64,000 bases of DNA from positions 1-64,000 of the forward strand of contig NZ_AULS01000004.1 of assembly GCF_000422405.1 (NCBI RefSeq), given 5' to 3'. Shown here piece after piece: positions 43,105-52,443 of the stretch. Numbering within the stretch: the first letter of the stretch is position 1; each line of letters begins with the position of its first letter. Source of the DNA: Microbacterium luticocti DSM 19459. Lineage in GTDB: Bacteria > Actinomycetota > Actinomycetes > Actinomycetales > Microbacteriaceae. The translations under genes were made by a program, and so were the position numbers. The notes under the pieces are model-generated. The model did no database searches, was not told the DNA's origin, and was given only the letters and a program-made list of their open reading frames with translations.

Positions 43105-43929
43105 GTGAGCACCCCGCCCCCCACCGGCTCCCCCCTCGTGATCGCCGACGCCGCGCTGAGCCGTGGCGACCGCGAGCTGTGGTCGGGGCTGGACCTTCAG
43201 GTGCGGCCCGGCGAGCTGATCGCCGTGCTCGGGCCGTCGGGGTCGGGCAAGACCACGCTGCTGCGGGCCGTCCTCGGGCTGGAGCGGCTGAGCGCCGGCC
43301 GCATCACCGCACTCGGTGAACCGGTGCGACGTGCCGGAAACCGTGCCATCGGCTACATCCCGCAGCAGCGACCGCTGCCGCCCGACACCGCCATGCGCGC
43401 CCGCGACCTGGTGAAGCTGGGCATCGACGGGCACCGGTTCGGCCTGCCGATCCCGCGCCACGGCGACCGCGCCCGCGTCGACGCACTGCTGCAGGCCGCC
43501 GGGGCGACCGCGTACGCCGACCGCCCGGTGGGCAGGCTCAGCGGCGGCGAACAGCAACGGCTGCGCGTCGCGCAGGCGCTCGCCGACGACCCCAAGCTGC
43601 TGCTGTGCGACGAGCCGCTGACCAGCCTCGACCTGGCCAACCAAGAGGCCGTGGTGCGCATGATCGACCGGCACCGCCGCGAGAACGAGGCCGCGGTGCT
43701 GCTGGTCACCCACGACATCAATCCGGTGCTCGAGAAGGTCGACCGCATCCTGTACCTGGCCGGCGGCCGGTTCACCCTCGGCGCCCCGCGCGATGTGCTG
43801 CGCAGCGACGTGCTCACCGACCTGTACGGCGCGGCGGTGTTCGTGCTGCGGGCCGGCAACCGGCTGGTCGTGGTCGGCGCGCCCGACGCCGAGGCATCCC
43901 ACCACCATCACGACGGGGAGCCGGCATGA
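43105..43929 (+). CDS. znuC: Zinc ABC transporter ATPase (274 aa)
   Basis: Nucleotide-binding subunit of the metal importer. Walker A GPSGSGKTT (about residues 43-51), signature LSGGEQQRLRVAQAL (about 144) and Walker B LLLCDEPLTSLD are intact. The C-terminus carries a HHHH cluster (EASHHHHDGEPA), which may bind metal. The GTG start at 43105 lies six bases after TAGGCT; there is no good ribosome-binding site. The stop overlaps the permease ATG (ATGA). Confidence 0.9.
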   Translation: MSTPPPTGSPLVIADAALSRGDRELWSGLDLQVRPGELIAVLGPSGSGKTTLLRAVLGLERLSAGRITALGEPVRRAGNRAIGYIPQQRPLPPDTAMRARDLVKLGIDGHRFGLPIPRHGDRARVDALLQAAGATAYADRPVGRLSGGEQQRLRVAQALADDPKLLLCDEPLTSLDLANQEAVVRMIDRHRRENEAAVLLVTHDINPVLEKVDRILYLAGGRFTLGAPRDVLRSDVLTDLYGAAVFVLRAGNRLVVVGAPDAEASHHHHDGEPA

Positions 43930-44789
43930 ACTGGTCCGACATCGGCGACGCGATGTTCGGCGGCCTGCCCGACTACGGCGCGATCCTCGCACTGGTGGCG
44001 AACTCGCTGTGGGCGGGGGCGCTGCTGGGCCTGGTCGGTGGGCTCATCGGCGTGTTCGTGATGCAGCGCGACATGGCGTTCGCCGTGCACGGCATCAGTG
44101 AGCTGTCGTTCGCGGGCGCCGCCGCCGCCCTGCTGCTCGGGGTGGATGTGGTCACCGGCTCCATCGTCGGATCGCTGATCGCCGCGGCGCTCATCGGGTG
44201 GCTGGGCGCGCGCGCCCGCGAGCGCAATTCGATCATCGGCGTGCTCATGCCGTTCGGCCTGGGCCTGGGCATCCTGTTCCTGTCGCTGTACCCGGGGCGC
44301 AGCGCCAACCGGTTCAGCCTGCTCACCGGCCAGATCGTCACCGTGCAGAACGCGCAGCTGGGGTGGCTCGTCGCGATCAGCGCGGTGGTGCTGGTCGGGA
44401 TGCTGCTGATGTGGCGCCCGCTGCGCTTCGACTCGCTCGACCCACAGGCCGCCGCCGCGCGTGGTGTGCCGACCCGGTGGGTGTCGCTCGGGTTCATGCT
44501 GCTGCTCGGACTGATCGTCGCCGTCGCCGTGCACATCATCGGGGCGCTGCTGGTGATGGCGCTCGTGGTCACCCCGGCCGCCGCCGCGATGCGGGTGGCC
44601 GCGGGGCCGCTTGCGGTGCCGGTGCTGGCCGCGGTCTTCGGTTTCGTCTCGGCCGTCGGCGGCATCCTGCTCGCGGTGATGGGTCAGCTGCCGGTGAGCC
44701 CCTACATCACCACGATCTCGTTCGTGATCTACCTGATCTGCCGCGGCATCGGCGCCGCCCGCGACCGCACCACCCGCGTGCTCGCGTAG
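43926..44789 (+). CDS. znuB: Zinc ABC transporter permease (287 aa)
   Basis: Membrane subunit of the ABC-3 (ZnuB/TroC) family with about eight hydrophobic segments, beginning ALVANSLWAGALLGLVGGLIG near residue 20. Family words MQRDMAFAVHGISELSFAGAA (near 48) and GALLVMALVVTPAAAAMR (near 203) are present. It starts inside the znuC stop. No second permease gene is present, so it forms a homodimer. The next gene starts 110 bases later. Confidence 0.9.
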   Translation: MNWSDIGDAMFGGLPDYGAILALVANSLWAGALLGLVGGLIGVFVMQRDMAFAVHGISELSFAGAAAALLLGVDVVTGSIVGSLIAAALIGWLGARARERNSIIGVLMPFGLGLGILFLSLYPGRSANRFSLLTGQIVTVQNAQLGWLVAISAVVLVGMLLMWRPLRFDSLDPQAAAARGVPTRWVSLGFMLLLGLIVAVAVHIIGALLVMALVVTPAAAAMRVAAGPLAVPVLAAVFGFVSAVGGILLAVMGQLPVSPYITTISFVIYLICRGIGAARDRTTRVLA

Positions 44790-44899
44790 CGCGGGCCCCC
44801 CGTGCTGGGACGGGCACCGCGCGCCTGTGCCAGACTCGACCCAGGGATGCCGCGGGCCGCGCCCGGGCGCATCCTGCGCACTGGGGGAGGGAACCGAGG

Positions 44900-47596
44900 A
44901 TGGTCCATCGCGGCGACATGGTCGCCGACACTCGCACCGACGCTCGTGCCAACACTGGGGACGTCGCGACCGCCGCACGCCCCCCGACCGCGATGGCGGA
45001 AGATGCCGCCGCGATCGCCGGGGTCATCGACCGACCACGGTTGTACCGCATCCTCGACGCGCCGGCGGTGCGGGTGTGCATCGTGCAGGGGCCGAGCGGC
45101 AGCGGCAAGACGACGCTGCTGCGCAGCTGGGCCGCATGCGCCCACAGCGACGCCCGCGTCGTCTGGGTCTCGCTGAGCCCGGGCGTGACCAGCCGATACG
45201 CGTTCTGGCAGCACGCCGTGGCCAGCGGGCGCCGGCTCAGCCGCCGGCCCGAGACCCTCGCCCGCATCGTCGAACAGCTCAACGCCGCCGCCGACCCGGT
45301 GCGGGTCGTCGCGCCGCTGCTGTCGCAGACGGGGCCGGTGACGCTCGTGCTCGACGCATACGAACATCTCGGCCCGGCACAGGCCGACGTCGACGCCGAC
45401 ATCGCCCGCCTGGTGCGGACCGTGCCCGACCTGCGCGTGCTGGTCACCACCCGCGCCGGCACCGCACTGGCCGAGTTCGACGCCGGTGGCGAAGGCGTGG
45501 TCCGCGTCGTCTCGCTCGCCGAGCTGGCGCTCACCTCCGATGAGGTCCGCCTGCTGATCGCGGCGCGGGCGGGTCTCGACGACGTGCGACTGGCGCGCTC
45601 GGTGACCGCCGCGACCAAGGGCTTCCCGCTCACCGTGTGCGCCGTCGCGCTCGCGCTGGCACAGCTCGGGCGCATCCCGCAGGTCGATTCGATGGAGTGG
45701 GACGCCATCGTCGCGGCGCGGCTCGAGTCGATGCTGCCGGATGCCGTCGCCGCGCAGTTCGTGGCCGACACCGCCGTCGCGCCCTACGTCGACGTCGAGC
45801 TCGCCGAGCGGCTGAGCGGACAGGTCGAGGCCGAGCCGCTGCTGCAGACGCTCGAACGCAACGGCTTCGGCAGATGGGTGCCGTACGCCCGCCGGCATCC
45901 CGTCTTCCAGTACGTCGAGACCATCCGCGACACCTTCCGGGCCCGTGCCGCCCAAGACCCCGACAGGTTCCGGCGGCTGTGCGCCGACACGGCCCGCTGG
46001 CTGTTCGAACACGACGACATCGACCAGGCGCTGCAATCGGCCATCGATGGCGGCGATTACGCGTTCGCCGACCGCGTGTATGTCTCGCTCGTGGTCGGCA
46101 ACCCCGACTGCTACATCACCGACCGGTTCCTGGCGCCGCTGCGCCGGGTGCCGGCCGAGGCGCTGTCGGCCTACCCGATGCTCGCGTTCGGGCTGGGGCT
46201 CGCGCTCGCGACGAACACCGGCCTGCGCCTGGAGGCACCACGCGTGTTCCGCATCGCGATCACCTCCCCGGTGAACGCCTCATACCTCGACCCCGAGATC
46301 GACGCGTTCTCGCTCGCCGCGATGCGGGCGATCTCGCACCGGCTGGCGTTCGAGTTCCCCGAGTCCACCCGGGCCTGCGCCGAGGTGGTGCACTCACTCG
46401 ACGAACTCAGCGGTGACCTCGTCACGCGGTACGGCGAGCACCTGGGCACGATCCTGCGCCAGCTCGGGTACTCGTTGCTGCTGGGCGGTCGTATCGAAGA
46501 GGCGATCGCCGTCAGCGGCCGGTCGGCCGGGATGTGCACCGATCCGGCCTCGCGCAACTACTCGATCGTCTACGCCGCGGGGGCCAGCGCCTTCGCGGGC
46601 GACCTCGTGCGCGCTCGCTCCTACTGTCGCTCGGTGGACGAGGACGCCTGGCCCCCCGCGCTCAAGGCGACCTATCTGAACGCGTTCGGCGTCATCGCGG
46701 ACGTGTTCGAGCGGCTCGACGCCCTCGACTTCGCGGGAGCGCTCGACGTGCTGCGCGACACCGACTGCTGCACGCCGACCACCGAGTTCTGGCCGTTCCT
46801 CACCGCGCTCTCGGTGCTGAGCCGTCACGGCCTGGGCCAGGCCGGCGCCGAAGCCGAACGGGTGACCCGCGAGCTGGCCGGCCCTCGGCCGCCGTCGATC
46901 GGCGACAACATCGCCACCGACCACCTGCACGCCGCCCTCGCCCGTTCCTGGATCGTCGTCGGCGACATCCCGGCGGCTGCCCGGCTGCTCGACGAGCTGC
47001 CGCCGCAGCGCGAGCAACTGTCGGCGGCGCGGGTCGCCCGGCTGCTGGCCGAAGGCCGTGACGGCGACGCGCTGGCGCAGACGGATGCCGAGCTCGGGCT
47101 GGGCGGGCACACCATCCGCACCCGTGCCGACCTCTGGACGGTGGGCGCGGTCGCCGCACTGCGACGCGGCGAGACCGACTGGGCGTGGTCGTGGCTGACC
47201 GCGGCGGCGCTGGCCTGGGAGAACTACGGCCCGAGGCTGCACGTCGCGCTGCTGCCGGCACGCGACAGACGGATGCTGTCGGATTTCGCCCGCGAGCGCG
47301 ACCCGCGCGCCCTGCACGGGTACCTCGGTGTTCCAGCCGGCGCCCGCCAGGCCGTCGGCACCCCGTCGGTGACGCTCACCCCGCGCGAACGCGTCGTGCT
47401 GGCGGCGCTCGACGGGCCCGGCAGCATCCGTGACGTCGCCCGGTCTCTCGTAGTGTCGCCCCACACCGTCAAGACGCAGCTGCAGGGCATCTACCGCAAG
47501 CTCGGCGTGTCGTCCCGACATGCGGCCGTCGCCGTCGCCGTCGAGCTGGGGCTGCTCGACGGGCCCGGCTCCGGCGACGACGCGCAGCGGTACTAA
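44900..47596 (+). CDS. LuxR-family STAND regulator, MalT/LAL-like (898 aa)
   Basis: Large transcription factor with an N-terminal P-loop NTPase (Walker A GPSGSGKTT, residues 64-72; VTLVLDAYEHLG as Walker B near 150), a long helical-repeat sensor in the middle, and a C-terminal LuxR helix-turn-helix (LTPRERVVLAAL ... SIRDVARSLVVSPHTVKTQLQGIYRKLGVSSR, last 70 residues). ATG 44900 was chosen because GGGGAGGG lies about nine bases upstream; the frame is open well before that, antisense-like and without a start signal. It stands 110 bases before the LPXTG surface protein on the same strand and is a good candidate to control it. Confidence 0.85.
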   Translation: MVHRGDMVADTRTDARANTGDVATAARPPTAMAEDAAAIAGVIDRPRLYRILDAPAVRVCIVQGPSGSGKTTLLRSWAACAHSDARVVWVSLSPGVTSRYAFWQHAVASGRRLSRRPETLARIVEQLNAAADPVRVVAPLLSQTGPVTLVLDAYEHLGPAQADVDADIARLVRTVPDLRVLVTTRAGTALAEFDAGGEGVVRVVSLAELALTSDEVRLLIAARAGLDDVRLARSVTAATKGFPLTVCAVALALAQLGRIPQVDSMEWDAIVAARLESMLPDAVAAQFVADTAVAPYVDVELAERLSGQVEAEPLLQTLERNGFGRWVPYARRHPVFQYVETIRDTFRARAAQDPDRFRRLCADTARWLFEHDDIDQALQSAIDGGDYAFADRVYVSLVVGNPDCYITDRFLAPLRRVPAEALSAYPMLAFGLGLALATNTGLRLEAPRVFRIAITSPVNASYLDPEIDAFSLAAMRAISHRLAFEFPESTRACAEVVHSLDELSGDLVTRYGEHLGTILRQLGYSLLLGGRIEEAIAVSGRSAGMCTDPASRNYSIVYAAGASAFAGDLVRARSYCRSVDEDAWPPALKATYLNAFGVIADVFERLDALDFAGALDVLRDTDCCTPTTEFWPFLTALSVLSRHGLGQAGAEAERVTRELAGPRPPSIGDNIATDHLHAALARSWIVVGDIPAAARLLDELPPQREQLSAARVARLLAEGRDGDALAQTDAELGLGGHTIRTRADLWTVGAVAALRRGETDWAWSWLTAAALAWENYGPRLHVALLPARDRRMLSDFARERDPRALHGYLGVPAGARQAVGTPSVTLTPRERVVLAALDGPGSIRDVARSLVVSPHTVKTQLQGIYRKLGVSSRHAAVAVAVELGLLDGPGSGDDAQRY

Positions 47597-47706
47597 CCCC
47601 GGGACCAGATTCCGCGGCATCCGGGGTGAAATCCGCTGCCCGCGGCATCCCGGCCCCCTCGCCTGCACCAGCATGGCCAGGTCAGACGACATCAGAGGGG
47701 GAACTC

Positions 47707-50700
47707 TTGTCCACTGCCACACGCGACGTTCGGCGTCGTCCCGATTCACCGCTGAAACGGCCGCTGGCCGTTTGCCTGGCCCTGCTGGTGGCGATCGCCT
47801 CGGTCATCGGCCTCGGCCAGGCGGCCCAGGCCGCGACCACCGGCATCACCTCGAGCGTCCTGCTGAACGGCGAGACCTACGACGGCACGCAGGTCGTCGA
47901 CGAGGGCGACACCCTCGCCCTGCGGGTGCAGTACAACAATGACGTCACCCCCGGCTCGACCGTCGTGTTCGACCTGGGCGCGAACGTGACCGTCACCGGC
48001 GTGCCCGCCGCCAACACCGCGATCGCGCAGGTCGCGCAGGACGGCAACCGGGTCTCGGTCACCTTCCGGGACCCGTGGCCGAGTGACGTGAACCAGGGTG
48101 TGTTCGACCTCGACTTCGTGGTGAACCCCGTCGGCAAGAGCACCAAGGACCAGCTGACCTGGAGCATCGACGGCGACGAGAACTCGGTCGACGTCATCGT
48201 CCGCAACGACGGCGACCGGTTCGCGGACGTCACCGACGGGTCGGGCAAGGGCGCGACGCCCGGCAACCTCGACCGGTTCGTGAGCGTCGACGCCGACGGC
48301 ACCGTCGTGCTCGACCCCGCCATCGCCGACCAGGAGCTCGGCTACACGCTGCAGTTGAACTCCGCCGCGGCCCGCACCGACGTCCCGATCACCGACACGC
48401 TGCCCGCCGGCCTGGGGTATGTCGCCGGCTCGTTCGCCGGCCAGCTGGTCAGCTGGGATGCCGACGGCCTGAACCGCACCACCGCGCCGTACGCGTTCGC
48501 CCCCACCGTGACCGGTTCCTCCTTCGCCGGCACCGTCGACGTGCCCGGCCCGTCCATGCTCACCCTCACCTACACGGCCAAGGTCACCGACGTCGCCGCG
48601 CTGCGGAACGCCCTGCAGGCGAAGTACGACGCGCTGAACGGAGGCACCGGCAGCTTCGAGATCCAGCTGACCAACACCGCGACCTTCGACGGCACCGAGC
48701 GGACGGCATCCATCCGGGTGCGCGGCACCGTCGCCGGTGTGAACATCGGCCAGGCGTTCGGCAAGACCTCGGACTGGGCCGGCCGCAACGTCACCACCGC
48801 CGAGGACGGCACGCTCACGCCACCGGCCGAGATCACCTACACGCTGAAGGCCGACCTGCGCCAGTGGGACGGGCACAACGCGGCCTTCACACTGGACCGC
48901 AACGTCGTGATCAGCGACAGCCTGCCCACGCAGGCGACGTGGAACACCGCGGCCGACGATGCCGTCACCGCCGATGGCCTCACCCTGACCGAGGCCACCA
49001 CCTGCCCTGACGCCGCCGCGTTCGCCGGTGACGCCTACGTCGGACAGTTCTGCGTGAACGGGCAGCAGCTGCTCGTGAACGTCGGTCGCAGCAGCGCGAC
49101 GAACGCGACGATCCACGCGAAGGCGCTCGTGCACACCGTCGCCGGCCTCGACCAAGCCGGAAGCACCTCGATCGAGGATGCCACCCCCTACCGGTTGCGC
49201 AACCAGGCGGCCTTCGCCTACCGCGACGGCGGACCCTACACCGCCACCCGCGACGTCACCCTCGTGCAGCTGCCCGACACCGCGGGCGGTCTCAACGACT
49301 CGACCGTGTTCACCAAGACCGGCGCCGCCGAGACGACCACCGTCGACCCCGGCGACACCGTCACCGTGCACTACACGCTGGCCGTCGCCGCCGACAAGGG
49401 CATCGACATGCGCACCAGCCGCATCGTCGACTATGTCGACACCGACGTCTTCGACCTCACCGACCCGGCGACGGTCGCCATCACGGGCAGCTACGACGGT
49501 CAGGCGCTGGATGCCGCGGACTTCGCACTGAGCACGGACACCGACGGCAACCTGGTGATCGCACTCAGCGAGGCCGGCAAAGCCGTGGTCACCGCCCGCG
49601 GGGCCGACAAGGCGTTCCAGGCGCGACTCGCGCTGACCACCGTGCCGTTCGAGGGCAAACAGACCAAGACCATCACCAACAAGGCCACGTTGTTCGGTGC
49701 CGACGACACGCCGCTGTACTGGTCGGACACGACCGCCGAAGCCACCTCGTACGGCGACGAGGCCGAGGTGCGCAAGCGCGTCTACGACCGTGCGGCAAAG
49801 GAGTGGGTCGACACCCTCAAGGCCAGGATGGACGGCGCCGGCCATCTCGTGCAGGACACCTACGTGTACCGCGTCGAGTTCATCCCCCACGGCTCGTACA
49901 ACCACGTCGTGATCGTGCCGGTCACCGACGTGCTGCCCGCCGCGGCCGAGTTCCTCGGCTTCGTGACCGAGCAGAACGCCGCCACCGCGGCCGACCCGAC
50001 GAACGGGCCGGTCGAGATCGGCGGCAACATCGAGGCATCCTACGACGCCGCCGCCGGCACCGTGACGTTGCACCAGAAGGACGGCACCGTACTCGAGGCG
50101 GGCGCACCCATCGCCGCCTACATCGCGGTGCGGATCACCGACGCGTCGGCCCCGATCGTGAATCGCATCGGCGACACCACGGCGACCATCGTGCCGCAGA
50201 AGTCGGTGTCGGTCGGCGACTACGTCTGGGTCGACACGAACCGCGACGGGCGGCAGGATGCCGATGAGCCCGGCATCCCCGGCGTCGTGCTGACCCTGGT
50301 CGGCCCCGACGGGCAGCCGGTCACGGATGTGGACGGCACCCCCGTCGGTCCGGTGACCACCGGCGCGCACGGCGAGTACACGTTCGAGAACCTGCCGGCG
50401 CTCGCCGACGGGCAGACCTACACGGTGCGCATCGACCGGGATGCCTCGGCCGAGGCGCTGCGGCCGTACGTGCCGACCACGGCGGCGCAGGGCGATCGTG
50501 CCGGTGACTCGTCGAGCTGGCAGGCGGCGACCGAGCCGGGCGACCTGCACGAGGACGGAGACCGCGACCCGACGCTGGACTTCGGGTTCGTGACCAAGAC
50601 CTACGCCATCGGCGACGTGGTGTGGATCGACGCCGACGAGGACGGCGTGCAGGACGCGGGCGAGAAGCCCCTGGCGGGGGTGAGAGTCGACCTGCTGCAG

Positions 50701-51174
50701 GACGGCGAGGTCGTCGGCACGACGACCACCGACGCGCACGGCCGGTACGTGTTCGACGGGCTGCCGGCGGGCACCTACCAGGTGCGGTTCACGCTGACCG
50801 ACCGGCAGCGCACGATGTATGAGTTCACCCCCCGCGACACGGGATCGGACGATGCGGTCGACTCGGACGCGAACCCGGCCGACGGGCTGACCCGCACCAT
50901 TGTGCTCGACGACACGAACCAGGCGCTGACCGGCGACTACGCCTACCGCGAGATCGCCGCCACCGAAGGTATCGACCCGACGTGGGACGCCGGCGTGGTG
51001 ATCGTCGAGCAGCCTGTGGCCACCGACCCGGGCGGCCAGACCCCTGGTGAGCCGGCCGACATGCTTCCGCGTACTGGCGGCACCATCGCGTACGGCGCCG
51101 TCGCCGCCGCGCTCGCGCTGCTGATCGGCGGCGGTTCGCTGCTGCTGGCCGGACGCCGTAAGACCACCGGCTGA
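47707..51174 (+). CDS. LPXTG-anchored surface protein with SdrD B-like repeats (1155 aa)
   Basis: Cell-wall-anchored protein. The signal peptide (about residues 1-42) ends AQAATT. About 800 residues of repeated beta domains follow, of the isopeptide or DUF11 kind (TLPAGLGYVAGSF, DSLPTQATWNT, TFTKTGAAETTTVDPGDTVTVHYT-like segments). Two SdrD B-like domains come next (VGDYVWVDTNRDGRQDADEPG and IGDVVWIDADEDGVQDAGEKP) with calcium-site Asp patterns. The sortase signal is LPRTG, a hydrophobic helix and RRKTTG. The start is TTG 47707, placed by AGAGGGGG six to twelve bases upstream and by the signal peptide; the upstream ATG at 47626 would add 27 residues before the signal. It is likely an adhesin or matrix-binding protein. 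Confidence 0.85.
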   Translation: MSTATRDVRRRPDSPLKRPLAVCLALLVAIASVIGLGQAAQAATTGITSSVLLNGETYDGTQVVDEGDTLALRVQYNNDVTPGSTVVFDLGANVTVTGVPAANTAIAQVAQDGNRVSVTFRDPWPSDVNQGVFDLDFVVNPVGKSTKDQLTWSIDGDENSVDVIVRNDGDRFADVTDGSGKGATPGNLDRFVSVDADGTVVLDPAIADQELGYTLQLNSAAARTDVPITDTLPAGLGYVAGSFAGQLVSWDADGLNRTTAPYAFAPTVTGSSFAGTVDVPGPSMLTLTYTAKVTDVAALRNALQAKYDALNGGTGSFEIQLTNTATFDGTERTASIRVRGTVAGVNIGQAFGKTSDWAGRNVTTAEDGTLTPPAEITYTLKADLRQWDGHNAAFTLDRNVVISDSLPTQATWNTAADDAVTADGLTLTEATTCPDAAAFAGDAYVGQFCVNGQQLLVNVGRSSATNATIHAKALVHTVAGLDQAGSTSIEDATPYRLRNQAAFAYRDGGPYTATRDVTLVQLPDTAGGLNDSTVFTKTGAAETTTVDPGDTVTVHYTLAVAADKGIDMRTSRIVDYVDTDVFDLTDPATVAITGSYDGQALDAADFALSTDTDGNLVIALSEAGKAVVTARGADKAFQARLALTTVPFEGKQTKTITNKATLFGADDTPLYWSDTTAEATSYGDEAEVRKRVYDRAAKEWVDTLKARMDGAGHLVQDTYVYRVEFIPHGSYNHVVIVPVTDVLPAAAEFLGFVTEQNAATAADPTNGPVEIGGNIEASYDAAAGTVTLHQKDGTVLEAGAPIAAYIAVRITDASAPIVNRIGDTTATIVPQKSVSVGDYVWVDTNRDGRQDADEPGIPGVVLTLVGPDGQPVTDVDGTPVGPVTTGAHGEYTFENLPALADGQTYTVRIDRDASAEALRPYVPTTAAQGDRAGDSSSWQAATEPGDLHEDGDRDPTLDFGFVTKTYAIGDVVWIDADEDGVQDAGEKPLAGVRVDLLQDGEVVGTTTTDAHGRYVFDGLPAGTYQVRFTLTDRQRTMYEFTPRDTGSDDAVDSDANPADGLTRTIVLDDTNQALTGDYAYREIAATEGIDPTWDAGVVIVEQPVATDPGGQTPGEPADMLPRTGGTIAYGAVAAALALLIGGGSLLLAGRRKTTG

Positions 51175-51191
51175 GGACTGCGGGTGGACCC

Positions 51192-51232
51192 GTCGGGGTG
51201 GAGCAGGGTTCCCAAACCTGCTCCACCCCGAC
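51192..51232. terminator. Hairpin terminator between convergent genes
   Basis: GTCGGGGTGGAGCAGG (51192-51207) pairs perfectly with CCTGCTCCACCCCGAC (51217-51232) around a nine-base loop. It lies 18 bases after the LPXTG gene stop and 41 bases from the stop of the convergent lipoprotein gene, so it can serve both. There is no T-run. Confidence 0.75.
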
Positions 51233-51272
51233 ACCATGCGTCGGAGCCTGCCTCACGGTCGGCATCGTCTGG

Positions 51273-51860
51273 CTACGAGGTCTTCTCGAGCAGCCGCTCC
51301 AGCACGTCGCCCGGGTCGCCGGCGTCCGCGGGCATCTTGGTGATGCTCACCTGGGCGAGCCGGCCGTCCGAGAGCGAACGGTATCCGCGTGCCGCGTCGA
51401 ACGAGCCGTCGGCGGCGCGCACGAGATAGCCGTACTCGCCGTCTGCGAGCGTCAGCGTCTCGACGTCGACGTCGGTGCTGCGGCCGATGCAGTCCGTCGC
51501 GGCGGAGGCGACCTTCGTCAGACCCGCGGCATCCCCCTGCGTCTTCGGGGTGAACTCGGCCGACTGCACGTGCCAGTCCTCGGTCGAGTTGTAGAAGTCG
51601 CGGGCCGCGACCCTCCAGCCGGCGTCGTACAGCACGCCCTGCTCGATGCCGAGGCAGGACTGCGATCCGAGCTGCGTCAGGATGTCGGGCCGGTCGATGT
51701 CGCCCGCGTGCGTGGCCTCGAAGGGCATGTCCTTCGCGTCGAGCAGACCCGGATGAGTCTCGGATGCGGTGGCCGTGCACCCGGCGAGAAGCAGCGCCGC
51801 CCCGGCCAGCGCCGTCACCGCGAGAAACCGCGCGCGACGCCCGTGTCGTCGTCCGATCAT
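51273..51860 (-). CDS. Putative lipoprotein (195 aa)
   Basis: Basic N-terminus, hydrophobic core and lipobox LAGC give a lipidated Cys at about residue 28. The mature domain has two Cys (SQSCLGIEQG and ATDCIGRS) that may form a disulfide, and a beta-rich C-terminal half ending in EKTS. No family is recognised. It is convergent with the surface protein and divergent from zur. ATG 51860 gives the signal peptide; its upstream region is GC-rich without a clear box. Confidence 0.78.
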   Translation of the reverse strand: MIGRRHGRRARFLAVTALAGAALLLAGCTATASETHPGLLDAKDMPFEATHAGDIDRPDILTQLGSQSCLGIEQGVLYDAGWRVAARDFYNSTEDWHVQSAEFTPKTQGDAAGLTKVASAATDCIGRSTDVDVETLTLADGEYGYLVRAADGSFDAARGYRSLSDGRLAQVSITKMPADAGDPGDVLERLLEKTS

Positions 51861-52028
51861 GGTGCGGCCTCACCCCCCGATCGCGCCGTACCCGTTGCGC
51901 GTCCGACTGTAGGACGGCCCGGCGCGCCGTGTCAACGACCGGCCGCCCGCCCGGCCTGCCCGCGGCCGCCCGGCCTGCCCGCGCCCTCTCCCAGGCCGCC
52001 GGGAGGTCGCCCGGCCTAGACTCTGAGC

Positions 52029-52442
52029 ATGGCCCAGCGGAACACCTGGCAGCGGGAGCGCGTGCGTGAGGCCCTGGCCGACGCATCCGGCTTCGTCAGT
52101 GCGCAGTCGCTGCACGCCACCCTCCGCGACGAAAACACCGGCATCGGCCTGGCCACCGTCTACCGGGCGCTGGCCGACATGGCCTCGGCCGGCGACGCCG
52201 ACTCGCTGCAGAGCCCCGAGGGCGAGAGCCTGTACCGCGCGTGCACCAGCCCCGGCCACCACCACCACCTCATCTGCCGCGGGTGCGGCCGCACCGTCGA
52301 GATCGCCGCCACCGACGTCGAGCAGTGGGCACACGCCACCGCCGCCGCCCACGGCTTCACCCAGGCCGAGCACGTCGTCGACATCTTCGGCCTCTGCCCC
52401 GACTGCACCGACCGCGCGGCCGACGCACAGGACTCCCGCTGA
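52029..52442 (+). CDS. zur: Fur-family metalloregulator, Zur (FurB) type (137 aa)
   Basis: Zinc-sensing repressor. The N-terminal winged helix (RERVREALADASGFVSAQSLHATLR, GLATVYRALADMA) binds 7-1-7 palindromes. The metal part shows HHHHLICRGCG (His cluster and first CxxC) and the second CxxC in FGLCPDCTDRA, the structural zinc site. TAGACT lies six bases before the ATG. The next three genes follow with overlaps or one-base gaps. It is the natural partner for the two Zur-like boxes at the znuA and znuC promoters 9 kb to the left. Zur is favoured over Fur by sequence and context. Confidence 0.88.
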   Translation: MAQRNTWQRERVREALADASGFVSAQSLHATLRDENTGIGLATVYRALADMASAGDADSLQSPEGESLYRACTSPGHHHHLICRGCGRTVEIAATDVEQWAHATAAAHGFTQAEHVVDIFGLCPDCTDRAADAQDSR

Positions 52443-52443
52443 C

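Noticed and set aside
47746..51237. A 1163-codon open frame antisense to the LPXTG gene
   Set aside because: It is a product of GC-rich codon bias; its translation is Gly/Val/Arg/His-rich with no domains, while the sense strand has a signal peptide, SdrD B-like domains and a sortase signal.
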